A stretch of DNA of 64,000 nucleotides from the NCBI GenBank assembly GCA_947646735.1, contig CANTFK010000990.1, positions 620,001 through 684,000 of the forward strand, given 5' to 3'. Positions 43,070-54,628 of the stretch are shown piece by piece. Below the pieces are notes generated by a model. The model worked only from the letters and a program-made list of their open reading frames with translations, made no database searches and was not told the origin of the DNA. The first letter of the stretch is position 1; each line of letters opens with the position of its first letter. Made by a program: the position numbers and the translations under genes. This DNA comes from Peronospora farinosa (Eukaryota; Oomycota; Peronosporomycetes; Peronosporales; Peronosporaceae).

Positions 43070-44047
43070 TCACCGTTGACACATTTTACACGTACGCACA
43101 TATGTGCTCACCCATTTATATAATTTGGGCCACCAATAACTTTGGCATACTGCCCCATAGATCTTTTCACGACCCAAATGACCACCGATGGCGGTGTCAT
43201 GCACCTCATAGAGGATACGATACTTCAGATCCTCGTCATGAGGAACCACAATACGCGGAGGATCCGCCACATCCGTAAGATAGTACAACAGCCCCTGATC
43301 GATATAATATCGATGGAGGCTCGCACGTAATCGTGCCACCAATTTAATCTCCGAGTCTTTAAACTCATCACTGCCAAGAGCATGTAGCAACGCTATACAG
43401 TGATCATCTTTAGCATACGCCGATCGAATGAGATCACTGATAGAAGACGAAAACGTCGTAACATGAGCAAGCTCATAGTCAGGTCTGCGTGACAACGCAT
43501 CAGCCAAAGAATTTTGCTTGCCCGGCTTATATTTCACCTCGAAATTATATTCGGCGAAGAATGACAACCATCTGGCCATTCTCTGCGAGAGATGCGGCGA
43601 CTGAGTCGCAGTGCGTAAAGACGCATGGTCGGTATAGATCACAAAAGTCTTTGGGCCCAGCAGATGAACTCCGAATTTGACCAGAGCATACTTCATCGCA
43701 AGTAGCTCTTTGTCATGAACTGGATAGTTCTTTTCTGCAGCTTTCAGCTGGCGAGATTCAAAAGCGATTACACGCTCACGGCCTTCATCATCTGTTTGTA
43801 ACATAGCACTGCCAATGGCAAAATCCGACGCGTCACAGACGACGCTAAACGGTCGGTCAGGGTCTGGCAAAGCCAAAATAGGAGCATGTAGAAGGCTCGC
43901 CTTCACCGCTTGAAAAGAATCCTCGTGTTCGGCATGCCAACACCATTCCACATACTTATTAAGGAGATTGGATAATGGCCGAGCCATATCAGCGTAATCC
44001 TCGCTGCACTTATGTAAGTAATTGGCAAGGCCAATCCATTTACGCAA
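43070..44047 (-). pseudogene. Gypsy-A RNase H and integrase zinc region
   Basis: An uninterrupted 325-codon stretch contains [12 protein letters not shown], the RNase H motifs CDASDFAIG, DKELLAMKYALVKF and YTDHASLRT, the FKYKPGKQNSLADALSRRPD-type block (KYKPGKQNSLADALS here), and the HHCC zinc finger ending CKMCQR. It is part of the broken pol. Confidence 0.88.
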
Positions 44048-44093
44048 GTCCTTCTGAGACTGTGGAACAGGCCAATCGACTTTGGCTTTGACC

Positions 44094-44937
44094 TTAGCGG
44101 GATCCGCTCTGAGTTATCGCTTCACAATGAAGCACCCTAAAAAGAATTTCTTCAGCCCCGAAGATGCACTTAGATGCATTAGCATATAGTTTATTAGTGC
44201 GCATGCACTCGAGCACAGCTCGTAAATGAACAATATGGTTCTCAATATCTGACCGCCCATTTTCAGCTTGACTATGGACAAAAATGTCATCAAAGTACGT
44301 TTGTGCATAACTTTGATGGGGTCGAAATAATTGCTTCACCAAACAGTTAAACGTAGCCGGAGCATTAGATAGCCCCTGGGGCATCACCAACCACTCCCAG
44401 AGCATACCTCTCGGAGTACTAACAGCAGTAAGCGGAATATCGCTAGCTCGCATGAGCAATTGGTAATAACAAAGGACTAAGCCGAGCGCACTGTACATGG
44501 TACAACCGACCATATTGTTCTGAAGAACATCCTTTCTAGGTATTGGCGTCTGTGCAGGTATAGTGGCTGCATTGAGCTTATTATAAGCATGAACGATACG
44601 CCATTTACCATTCAGATCTTTAACACAGAAAGTGGGTGTCGAGTGCGGAGATTTGCTCTCGCGCACCATGCCCGCCGCGTGCTTTGCGAAAGAACTCGTC
44701 AATGACGTCACACTGTTCTTTGGGTAAAGGCCACTGCCGTGTTACGCAGTATTTGGTTCCAGGAACCAAGTCAATCTCATGACGTACACCTCTATCAGGT
44801 GGTAGAACCGACGGTGGATCGTGAGACACCACGTCCTGGAATTCCCTAACAAAAGGATAGTAGGGATCTGAAGTGTCCCTCAGAATAGATGCCCCACTAC
44901 GTGCACTTAGTGCCGCCTTTGTATGTCTCATCGACAA
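44094..44937 (-). pseudogene. Gypsy-A reverse transcriptase
   Basis: Two frames joined by a shift near 44660. Motifs: CVTRQWPLPKEQ, STPTFCVKDLNGKWRIVHAY, MPQGLSNAPATFN and the catalytic TYFDDIFVHS. In motif A the sequence is YSALGLVLCYYQLL where YSALDLxDGYYQ is expected, so the first catalytic Asp is Gly and the DG is LC. The enzyme would be inactive even if the frame were intact. Confidence 0.88.
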
Positions 44938-45296
44938 GCGAGGATGAGTTCAGCTCGAGGTTAGGTCGAATGACCACCATATCGGATAGAGCACCAGCCT
45001 TCAAGGCTTGATGAAATTCATCCACAGACATTTCGTCTAGCTCTAAGAGAGCATTTAATGATGGGAGGGCCTCAAGGTCAACCTCGCCATCTACATCACC
45101 TGTCACTCCGTTGACCAGGGTGTATAACTGGTCACTGACATTACTACGCGATAAACCAGACGCTTTGCGCCTCGCAGCCGCCATCTGGTGCCGCTGCCGT
45201 CTCATTAACGAGACCTTACCATTAAAAGTACTTTGGATATCATCATCTCCAAGGTCAACAGATCCCTTGACCATTACATGCCCTATACGAGAGCAG

Positions 45297-45597
45297 ATGT
45301 CATTACCGACATCCAGTGATTCACTATCGCAGGTGACATCACTAACAAGGTCATCGACCTTAACTTGCTCTTTACGATTGTCGATGTCATTACCGACATC
45401 CAGTGAATCGCATTTACAGCCAATTACTAACAAGGTCATCGACCTTAGCTTGCTCTCTACGAGAGCCGATGTCATTACCGACATCCAGTGAATCGCATTT
45501 ACAGCCATTATCACTAACAAGGTCATCGACCTTAACTTGCTCTATACAAGAGCCGATGTCATTACCGACATCCAGTGTCTCAATATCACTATGAGTA
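45297..45597 (-). repeat. 86-bp tandem repeats in the protease-RT spacer of Gypsy-A
   Basis: About 3.5 copies of a unit starting GATGTCATTACCGACATCCA (plus strand). On the minus strand they encode variants of SLDVGNDI ... [11 protein letters not shown], with frame changes between copies. Confidence 0.85.
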
Positions 45598-45798
45598 TTA
45601 TACGTGCCGTTCCACTAGCTGTCATTGAGCTCTGCTCGACACTATTATTGTTGACATTGGAGTTTATCAACTCAGACACTCCAATGTCAAGCACACTAAC
45701 TGACTTAGTTAATTGCTCGCGATAATAACACTTCTGTTTTCTAGCGACGGTAGGTTCATGGCTCTCCAAAGCTTCGCTAGGAACATTGCGCGTGGAAC

Positions 45799-46179
45799 CT
45801 AAGGTTTTAGACCTCCAATCGATCCATGTTTTATGAAGTTCCAGCCAGGCCATATTGGAATGAGATCATATCTCGAGTCCAAATCTAGGTCAAGACAGCG
45901 TTCAATGCTATTGGAATTTAAGAACTTCACGTCTAAGCTCAATGGAACTTTAGGCACGGCGACACGTACACCTGTTGCGAGGCGAACGATTATACTGTCA
46001 CCCTCTTGCGCTTTTAGCGCCTCAGCATACAGCTGACTTTGTTCAAGGGAACGACGCCGGAAATAATTACCTGACGCCCCTGAGTCAATTAGAATTGACC
46101 ATGGTTTCTCAAAACTCTTAACGGTTGCCGAAACAACCAACAAGCCTAGCTTGTATTCATGCTCCATGGGAGCTTCCAC
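45799..46179 (-). pseudogene. Gypsy-A protease
   Basis: Retropepsin with active site WSILIDSGASGNYFR and a following KAQEGDSIIVRLATG. This domain is open, but it is separated from gag and from RT by frame changes. Confidence 0.8.
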
Positions 46180-46489
46180 GGAGCCACCTGGGGCTAAGAC
46201 CTGGTTACCTCTACCTCCTAGAGGCTCAACGAAACTTAGTTCTTTCCCAGTAGGGTGCCCCGCGTCTACTGGGAGCTGACGTTTCCCCTGCCGTGATCAC
46301 CTTTTGTCTAGGATCAGGGCTACGGCTCTGGCGACTCTGACGTTGCTCTCGCAACGGACAGCTAGGTCGTAAGTGTCTAGTGGATCCGCACATGTAACAT
46401 CTACGGATGCTACTTTTCTGATCTGCAGCTTGGACCTCAGCTTCTTCTTCTTCAGTATGGCTGAGGTCTATGGGTTCCGCCCTGTTAGA

Positions 46490-47258
46490 GGCATTTGAAT
46501 GATACCATGGCAGACCATAGCGAGCATATTTAAAAATTAAATTCAGCGTTAAAAGCTATGCTTACTGCCTCTTCAAAAGTCGAAGGCTGGACACGGAAAA
46601 CTTCCGTCCTGGCGACCCCAGTACGAAGTCCTTCCATAAAATGGTTACTCGGACTTCCTCTGCCAGAGAGTCCTGATGCTAGGAGCAATGAGAGTTCTCA
46701 ACTCTTGGACATAGTCCGACAATTCTTTCTTACCCTTTCGGGTATCTAAGAAGCGTGAGCGCACACGATAAGCCTGATTAGGCGGTGCAAACACGCAAAT
46801 TAATCAGGTGGGGAATGCAGCATTTACAGAGAAATCGCTCGTTAGAGACCACTCTCTAGCTCTTTCACCGAGCTTAGAAATGGTCAAGCCAACTCGTTGC
46901 TTATCGGATACAAGCATGACGGCATCCATTGCCATTCAACTTCTCAGATACAGAGATGAATTAATTATCCCTCCTTCCACTTAAAGGTTTTAAAGCTTAA
47001 AACGAGTGGGCGAGCCTTTGGCTCTGCATCGAGCTCAGGTACCAATATGTACTGCGTAGGCGCAGCTGACGCTGCCTGGTCATGGACCTGCCCGAGTAGC
47101 GTTGCCTTATAACGCATAAATGCCTCAAGGCTAATATTTAAAACCTTGGGGCCTTGGGCCAAAAGGGCCTCGATTTGATCGGGCCCGACGAACGCAGATA
47201 ATTTATCGAATGCGAGTCGTTGCGCCTCAGAGAGGTAATTTTGATTCTCCATCCTCAC
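46490..47258 (-). pseudogene. Gypsy-A gag
   Basis: Starts at about 47252 with MENQNYLSEAQRLAFDKLSA and ends in that frame at 46965; downstream gag sequence is frame-shifted. A CCHC-type region may lie near 46410-46350 (a Cys-rich segment before the protease). Homologous to the Gypsy-C gag at 4385-4960. Confidence 0.75.
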
Positions 47259-47312
47259 AGAGGGTCAGTCTTTAAAGACTCAGGTGTAGGATTGACTACA
47301 AGTGCTACCAAG

Positions 47313-47610
47313 TGTAGCGGAGCTGCACAGCTCTTTAGCCAGAGGAAGACTTTTCGGCTGGAAGCCTCTTAGTTCTAGAGAGCTAAATAGAGTTAAGGCT
47401 AAAAGCCACTTAGTTCTAAGGAGCTAATTAAACGACCTAAAAGTCACCCTGTTCTAAGAAACTAGGAGAGAGACTTTTAGTATGCAAGCAATAATCTAAG
47501 GTTCAGAGAACCAACGCACAGAGTGCAAGAACAAGCTAGAAGCTTAAAGGTTCAAAGAACCAACGCACGAAGTGCACAAGGGAACAAGTCAGAACGACTT
47601 GAAATCTTAC
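47313..47610 (-). repeat. Gypsy-A 5' LTR, truncated
   Basis: Matches the R/U5 side of the 3' LTR (40113-40410). The remaining 330 bp are missing: at 47610 the sequence changes to an inverted spacer fragment. Confidence 0.88.
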
Positions 47611-47802
47611 ATCAACAATAATAGTGTCGAGCAGAGCTCAGTGACACCTAGTGGAACGGCACGTACTCCGTTGAGTGATACTCATAGTAATATTGAGACA
47701 CTGGATGTCGGTAATGACATCGGCTCTCGTATAGAGCACATTAAGGTCGATGACCTTGTTAGTGATATTGGCTGTAGATGCGATTCGCTAGATGTCGGTA
47801 AT
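47611..47802 (+). mobile_element. Inverted fragment of a Gypsy-A spacer
   Basis: Similar, with differences, to the reverse complement of about 45660-45470, including the [25 protein letters not shown] repeat (20 residues shared only in part). It comes from another copy of the family and is the site into which the Gypsy-F LTR is placed. Confidence 0.75.
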
Positions 47803-48114
47803 TGTAATGGGGCAACGTAGTACATGAGTAGTTATAGAAACAATACATAATTACATAAGTAGGCATAGGGCAGTATCCGATCAGCGGATACTGCGCGTCA
47901 TTTTATTATTGGTTTATTATTGGGGTACCAGACCCAATAATTAGCCAATAATAAATTGACTTCCATATTTGAGTGGTTCCCATGAGCTAGGGAACATATT
48001 CGCACTTACTGCGAATTAAAACAAATATAACACAGTTATATTTACGAGTTAATTAAGAGCGCTTCCTCAACGCCCTTTTAGTGTAAGACGGTAACGAGTC
48101 CTTAGCCCGTTACA
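47803..48114 (+). repeat. Gypsy-F 5' LTR (Gypsy-B family)
   Basis: TGTAATGGGG...CCCGTTACA, 312 bp. It matches the Gypsy-B LTR with a few small deletions. Confidence 0.9.
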
Positions 48115-48140
48115 TCGGGTAGCACTTCGTAGTCCTTCCA

Positions 48141-49233
48141 ATGACCAGATTCGAGATGAACATGGATGAGTCTTCGGTGGATCCAGCGGTCTCGCTGGAG
48201 CATTCTGATATTCCACATCTCACCTCGGTGGAGTACATCGCCTCGCGGCGGTATCTGGTGAAACTATTGTGACGTCGCTGCTGAGCCCAGCGACGTCCGA
48301 TGATCAACGTGCCGCCATCCAAGACTTTATGGTGCGCAAGCTCGCCGAAGCTAATCGACGAGTATTGACCCCCTCGCGCACTTCGCAACATGACGCTATC
48401 AAGATGGAGACGTCAACGTACTTCGGTGATGGTCCGGATCGTCTCCCCCTTAATCGCTGGTTTCGCGAGGTGGATATTGCAATAGTGTTAAGATTAATGG
48501 ACGCTACGAAGGCCAAGGTCAATTTCCTGCTGTTTCGCCTTGTTGGCAAAGCCAAGGAATGGGCTCTCGGAAAGCTCGTCGTAGATGAGTCGGCGTTCCC
48601 TACGCTGGACGATATCCAGCGTGACTTACGACTGGCTTTCGAGCCTCCTCAAGATGAATCTCGCTTGCGTGCAGATTTCTTCTCCCTTCGACAGGGCAAG
48701 CTGTCGATGCGTGACTACGTGTAGAAGACACGTCGTCTTGCTTTGTGCATTACCACGCAGCCAATTGACATGGCTTCACAAGTCCAAGTCTTTATTTTTG
48801 GTATGCAAGAGGGTATGACGCGCGACTGCCTCACGCGTGCTGAACCAAAGTCCCTCGAGGAGGCATTTGCCCTCGCGCTTCGTGAGGATTACACTGTCGC
48901 GTCGTCGTACCCGCACGCAGCGTCACAACATCCCCAGACGTCTGGCCCAGAGACAATGGAACTCGATGCAATCGAGTCGCGGCAAATTATTAGGCCGCGA
49001 CATTCGCAATCCTAACACGATGCAGTGTTTTCGCTGTGGTAGACAGGCCATCGTGCGGCTGTCTGTCGAGCACCTGCGCCGGTGACTATGAACAAAGATG
49101 TCTCACGAAGAGACGCTGTGTGGTCGGTGATCCCGCCAAGAAACGAGCGGTTCCAGTAGGCGTAGGGCGCCCTACTGGCAGAAATGGAGCCCCGAGTACT
49201 CAGGTGGCAGCTCGGTCTCCTAGCCCCAAAGTG
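48141..49233 (+). pseudogene. Gypsy-F gag
   Basis: Closely related to the Gypsy-B gag. A 10-base deletion near 48230, an in-frame TAG at 48721 (MRDYV then stop) and a one-base deletion in the zinc knuckle at about 49045 destroy it. The knuckle keeps its first cysteine (MQCFRCG), unlike Gypsy-B. Sequence stops at about 49233, just before the protease, where Helitron-region sequence begins. Confidence 0.88.
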
Positions 49234-49357
49234 ATTCATACTTCTTTTCATATGTTTTTGGCATGTTGATTGGCCAACTTTATATTTTGCAATAATTGGT
49301 TTTTGTCACACTTTTCCTTAATGTCTCTACTATCCTTACGTGGTGCTACAATTTAAG

Positions 49358-50290
49358 ATGGAAAGCCCACGGTCGCGCCGAAATCGACTGGCCCGGAAGC
49401 GACGTTCTCGGAAGCGTGCCAAAGAGACGAAAGAACAGCGAGCCGCACTACGGCAAGAAGCCCGCCGTGCGCAACGCACTCGGCGGCTACAAGATAAGAA
49501 CGTGGCAGCAGAGCGCGAGCGCAACCGAGTGAGGCACGTGGAACGACGAGCCGAAATGATCCACGAAGATGCAACGCTTGAGCGCGAGCGCAACCGAGTG
49601 GAGCACGCGGCACGACGAGCCAAAATGACCCACGAAGATGCAACGCTTGAGCGCGAGCGCAACCGAGTGGCGCACGCGGCACGAAGAGACGAAATGACCC
49701 ACGAAGATGCAACGCTTGAGCGCGAGCGCAACCGAGTGGCGCACGCGGCACGACGAGCCAAAATGACCCACGAAGATGCAACGCTTGAGCGCGAGCGCAA
49801 CCGAGTGGCGCACGCGGCACGAAGAGACGAAATGACCCACGAAGATGCAACGCTAGAGCGCGAGCGTAAACGAGTGGCGCACGCGGCACGAAGAGACGAA
49901 ATGACCCACGAAGGTGCAACGCTTGAGCCCGAGCGCAACCGAGTGGCGCACGCGGCACGACGAGACAAAAAGACACGCGAAGACGCAGCGGCAGAGTGCG
50001 AGTGCGAACGAGTGGCGCACGCAGCACGACGAGCCGTAATGACCCACGAAGACGCAGCGGCAGAGCGCGAGCGCAATATAGTGGCGCACCAGCAAGCTCG
50101 CGCGGCCGAACCAGACCTTCCGGTCGCACTTCGCGCCGTTGTAGTTGAAGCGCCGACGCGCCGACGCACGCTATGTGCTGAATCGGGCAGATGTGGTCTG
50201 CCGCAACTGCGCAGCACTTCAGTGGATTCAGTAGTGAGTGCAGGCTCCCGGCTCAACCCTGGCAAACCCGCAATTTACGCTGTGCTTTGA
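49358..50290 (+). pseudogene. Helitron Rep N-terminal segment with tandem repeats
   Basis: A highly charged 310-codon frame begins MESPRSRRNRLARKRRSRKR and continues into 23-residue repeats (49511-50097). Arg/Glu/Ala-rich N-termini of this kind are common in oomycete Helitron proteins. The frame then shifts near 50200. The expected zinc motif CRNCAALQW (about 50198) lies in the next frame, which is followed by two stops. No separate function is known. Confidence 0.6.
49511..50097 (+). repeat. 69-bp tandem repeat, about 8.5 copies
   Basis: Each unit encodes a variant of ERERNRVAHAARRDEMTHED followed by ATL. Central copies are nearly identical and alternate between RRDEM and RRAKM versions, suggesting a two-unit (138-bp) expansion. 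Long minus-strand frames here are by-products. Confidence 0.92.
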
Positions 50291-52415
50291 CCGCGGCAAG
50301 GTAGCTAATATTTCACCGCTAGCGCAACCACCTGAGCCGCTACGGAACCTGCTGCGGGATCAGACGCCCATCGTTCGGGCTTTCCGGCAAAACATTCGTG
50401 CGTACAACAACGCGCTCTCTTTTACGTCTTTGGGTGCGAAACTGGACGATCGCTTTACTTAAGGTGGAGTTTACACGTTCCGACTGGAAGGCGCCCTATA
50501 CCACCATATGGGTGCGCTCCTCCCGGAGGCAGGCCATGCAAGGAAGTTTGCCCAGCTTTACATTGCCGACAACAGCGCGGCGCTTGCTGGCCGGGTGAAT
50601 GTTTTTCCGACCCTGAATCGCTGCGTCCTTGAAGAATTTTAGACGATGCTCGAGCTGAATAACCCTTATGCAGCTGTACGAGCAGGTTCGTCATCGGATG
50701 GAAAGTGATCAGGTTGTGGATCTGGAAATGCGTCTATTCTGCCTGCAGTCGAACAAAAGACGCAGGTACAATACACGTACGGCAAATGAAATTGGCGCGA
50801 TCATGGTGGGCGACGGTTACGACGGCAGCATCTCCGATAGTGACATCGTCCTTAAGAGCCGCGACGGGCGCTTGCAGCGCATATCAGCATTGCACTCCGC
50901 CTACACGCCACTCCACCATGTCTTCTTTTCCCAGACGGCCGACTGGGATGGACGCCAGCGATACCACTTAGGGGACTTGAGTATGACAATGGAGGGAGGC
51001 TGTTCCAAGACAATGACGGGGATGCCGCCCGTGGGAGGGCAGGATCGAAACGCGTGTCTCAGATGCAGTACTACTCCTACATACTGCACCCTAGAGTACC
51101 AGGGGAGAATCATCTTCTGTCCGGCGGATCTTCCAGCAATACGTCGTGGACGCGTGGGCACGCGTGGAGCAAAATCGTCTGCAGTACATCGCCGACCACC
51201 AAGGCGAGCTGAGGTGCGAGTTGTATTCCAGAGTGATGGACGTAATCACTGAGGGAGATCACGACGCCGCGCAAGTAGGGCGCAAGTTGATACTTCCGTT
51301 GACTTTTACCGGAAGCGACCGTCAGATGAGTCAGCTCTACCAGGATGCAATGGCCATCGTGCGCAAGTGCGGGCGGCCGGACCTTTTAATTACATTCACG
51401 TGTAATTCAAAGTGTCTCGATATCGCAGCGGAGCTAGAATTCAGAAAGACGGCGCAGGATCGATCCGACTTGGTCGCAAGGGTTTTTCACATTAGGTTGA
51501 AGGAGCTCATGCGTTACCTCAGCAAGCGGAAGATATTCGGAAGTCGTTGTCGGCAAAGTCTGGGTTATTGAATTCCAGAAGCGCGGCCTTCCGCATGCGC
51601 ACATCCTCTTAATACTTGATGATGCATCAAAACTACGCACCGCCTAGGAGATCGACTCGGCCGTTTCAGCGGAAATCCCGGATCAAGTATTCACCTGGAT
51701 GCACAAGAGACCGTCACGCGCAGCTGAGCGCATGGACCTTGCGGTGTGGACAATCCGAAGGAGCCATGCATGGAGGACGACAAATGCACCAAACACTATC
51801 CGAGAGCCTTCGCCGACCAGACTTTAACCGACGTGGACGACTACCCTGTATACCGACGGCGTGATGATGGGCGTATTTTTGTTGACGCAAAAGTCCGCCA
51901 TATGGACATCCGCTAGATTGTGCCGCACAACATCTACCTCTGTTGCTAGTATGATGCGCACATCAGTGTCGAGGTAAGTCTGACGTAACTGCTTTCAGAG
52001 AAGACGGCGAGGCGTCCATATTTACACTGACAAATACTGAACATGTTCACAGATCTGTTCATCGATCATGCCATCATGTATATTTTCAAATACATCTACA
52101 AGGGGCACGATCGTACGACCGCAGTGCTTCAAGACGAGAGCGAAATCACGCAGTACATCAACGCTCGCTATGATTCTGCGCCGGAAGGATGCTGGCGACT
52201 TTTAGGTTTTAAAATGCACGACCACTCGCCGCCCGTCCAGCGCTTGCAAGTTCACTTACCGGGCCAGCAACACATTGTATTCAATGAGGATGGAGACTTG
52301 ATGGACACGGTAACGCGGACCTTGCGCGAAAAACGAAGCTTACTGAGTGGTTTGAAGCCCATAGAACGATCGCTCTCGCGCGAAATTCGACATATCTGGA
52401 CTTTCCATCCCGATT
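50238..52415 (+). pseudogene. Helitron N-domain and HUH/Y2 replication initiator
   Basis: Broken into several frames. The N-domain shows PPEPLRNLLRD, AYNNALSFTSLGAKLDD and GALYHHMGALLPE. Then come GRKLILPLTFTGSDRQMSQL and CGRPDLLITFTCN, typical before the Rep core. The HUH motif LPHAHI is at about 51588, and the two-tyrosine motif MYIFKYIYKG at about 52076, with both Tyr present. This enzyme nicks and transfers DNA strands in rolling-circle transposition. Stops or shifts at about 50460, 50640, 51570 and 51860-52040 inactivate it. Confidence 0.85.
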
Positions 52416-52416
52416 T

Positions 52417-54413
52417 GTGTGGGGGGAAAACAAGGAGTGGACGGTCCGGAAACGCGGGAAGTGCATCGGCTGGCTCTACTTTGTAAACCCAAAAGCAGGC
52501 GAGCGGTACTTCTCAAGGACACTTCTAACGACTGTGAAAGGACCAACATCCTTCACCGACCTGCGGACATACGACGGCGTCGAGTACGAAACGTTCAAAG
52601 CACCCTGTGTCGCGCGCGGGTTGTACGAGAACGACGAGGAGTGGCAGCTTTGCTTGCGTGAAGCTTCGGTGATGAAGAGCGGAGCGCAACTACGCTGTTT
52701 GTTTGTTACGATCCTAAATCACGGAACGCCTGCTAAACCGAGACGGCTATGGGATGAGTTTAGCAGCCATTTGTCGGACGAATGTGCTCACCAACTTTGT
52801 CAACGTGGAAATGCTGAGCCGTCAGCGGAACAGATAGCTAGCTTTGCTCTCAGCAGCTCCTACGCAGGTTCGACAAGACGCTCGTCGACTTCAACCTTCC
52901 GGCACCAGCTTTTCGAATAGACGATCTCGAGGGCAATCGCTTTATCATGGAGCAGCTCGCGTTGGATGTCAATGCTTTGAGACAAGAGACTGACCGTGAC
53001 ATATAAACCCTTAACGCCGAGCAACTCAACGCTTACCGTTAGATCATGCTGTCCTGCAACCAAGGGGACGGCCGCATATTCTTTGTCGACGGCCCAGGCG
53101 GGACAGGAAAGACGTACCTGAAAAATCTCATGCTAAATTCGGTGCGTAGCCAAAAGAAAATCGCGCTTGCAGTCGCATCCTCCGGCATCGCAGCGCTGCT
53201 GTTGAGCGAGGGACGTACGGCGCACTCAAGATTCAAGATTCCTATCGATTTGAAGCCAAACGCGTTATGTGCGATCAGCAAACAGAGCGACCTTGCAGAG
53301 ATGATCCGCCGTACGACGCTCATACTGTGGGATGAGGCCCCAATAATGAGTAAATTTGCTTTCGAGGCTGTGGACCGCACGCTACGTGATATAAGCGATT
53401 GGCCGAACTCGCCGTTTGGAGGGATTACTTTCGTTATGTGTATGCGACCTCCGTCAGGTCCTACCTGTCGCCTCAAAGGGCCTACGTCCAGACGTTGTCG
53501 CAGCTTCAATGAAGGAGTCATACCTATGGACGCATGTGAACATCTGGCATTTGCGAAAAACATGCGCGCCGTCGATTCCAAGCCAATCGCAGACCTCGGA
53601 AACAAGACGTTTGCAGATTGGCTGCTTGCTGTTGGAGAGGACCGGCTGGAGAAGCTTGACGAGGACCGTATACGCTGCCCTGACGCAATGGTTATTGACC
53701 CTCAATCTCTCGACGGGGTAATTAATTCCATTTATCCTGGCGTTGCGGATGCTGTAATGAATCCACGAGAGTACTTCAGCCGTCGTGCTATCCTTGCCGC
53801 CCGCAACGACAACGTTGCGGACACCAACACTGCGGTCCTCAACATGATTCCTGGAGGGACTTACGAATTCCTCAGCGCCGACAAGGTTGATGACGAGGAG
53901 GGCGCCGATGTCATTCCGACCAAGTATCTTGACCGACTAGACATAAATGGCTGGCCGCCACATCGCCTGCAGCTTAAATTCGCTCACCCATCATGCTCTT
54001 ACGGAACTTGGATGCATCGAGCGGCCTGTGCAACGGCACCCGTCTCATCGTACGCCGGTGCTCCCCACGGTTCAATTGAAGCTGAAATGTTGACGGGAGC
54101 TCACGCTGGATTTGTGTGCTTCATCCCACGGATCGCGCTAATTTCCGAGCAGTCAGGTCTTCCATACGCCGTCAGGCGGAAGCAGTTTCCCGTACGCTTG
54201 GCTTACGCAATGACAATTAGCAAGTCCCAGGGACAGACACTGCAGCGAGTAGGTATATGTCTTGCAAAAGACGAATTCTCGCATGGACGTTGCCTTCTCA
54301 CGTGCGACGGCACCTCAGAAGGTGTCGGAAATTTAGCGGCAAACTCCACGCTACGTCGAGTAATGCGCAATGTTGTATATAGCGAAGCGCTGCGTTATGG
54401 TTATCAAATATAG
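52417..54413 (+). pseudogene. Helitron PIF1-like helicase
   Basis: After a linker (YFSRTLLTTVKGPTSFTDLR) the helicase shows Walker A GPGGTGKT (about 53091), Walker B LILWDEAPIMSK (about 53311), LRQVLPV (about 53448), [19 protein letters not shown] (about 53994) and AYAMTISKSQGQTL (about 54203). [17 protein letters not shown] and the terminal AFSRATAPQ block are in other frames than their neighbours, so several small indels have accumulated. The helicase would unwind DNA during transposition. Confidence 0.88.
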
Positions 54414-54519
54414 CAAAGCGGTGTGTTTGAAATGCAGTGTTTAATTCAGCGAAGTTCTGCGTAAAGGATGCATATATATCTAAAGTAGAAACAACCAGAT
54501 CAGACTTTGCGAACTATGT

Positions 54520-54547
54520 CCGTCGGAACGACGGGTACACACCCTAG
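54520..54547 (+). terminator. Helitron 3' end, first (hairpin + CTAG)
   Basis: CCGTCG-GAA-CGACGG forms a 6-bp stem with a 3-base loop. It is followed by ten bases and CTAG, the classic Helitron 3' terminus. Confidence 0.65.
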
Positions 54548-54600
54548 CAAATCGCTGCGTTTTCTAAAAAATTCCTACAGTATATATATTACATTTCGCA

Positions 54601-54628
54601 CCGTCGTAACGACGAGTGAACACCCTAG
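54601..54628 (+). terminator. Helitron 3' end, second (hairpin + CTAG)
   Basis: CGTCG-TAA-CGACG hairpin and ACACCCTAG, followed by T as expected for insertion between A and T. It is 81 bp after the first and similar to it in sequence. Confidence 0.65.

Larger units (their letters stand above)
40113..47610 (-). mobile_element. Gypsy-A, nearly complete but inactive chromovirus
   Basis: On the minus strand: truncated 5' LTR (47610-47313), primer-binding site, gag, protease, repeat spacer, RT, RNase H, integrase, chromodomain, polypurine tract and full 3' LTR (40741-40113). The 5' LTR is cut after about 298 of 629 bp, where an inverted piece of a sister copy joins. Frameshifts and stops are present in gag, between spacer and RT, and in RT, integrase and before the chromodomain. 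Confidence 0.9.
49234..54628 (+). mobile_element. Decayed Helitron (Rep-helicase type)
   Basis: Contains an N-terminal repeat-rich segment, Helitron-like N-domain, HUH/Y2 Rep and PIF1-like helicase, all on the plus strand, and ends at hairpin-CTAG termini (54547 and 54628). The 5' TC end was not located with certainty; 49234 is simply where Gypsy-F similarity stops. Confidence 0.8.

Noticed and set aside
49511..50097. CRISPR-like array
   Set aside because: Units are directly adjacent with no unique spacers, and lie inside a eukaryotic Helitron coding region.
49336..50265. Long minus-strand frames (309 and 258 codons) opposite the Helitron N-terminal repeats
   Set aside because: They exist because the 69-bp repeat lacks stops in several frames. 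The composition is repetitive with no domain, and the plus strand gives the known Helitron context.
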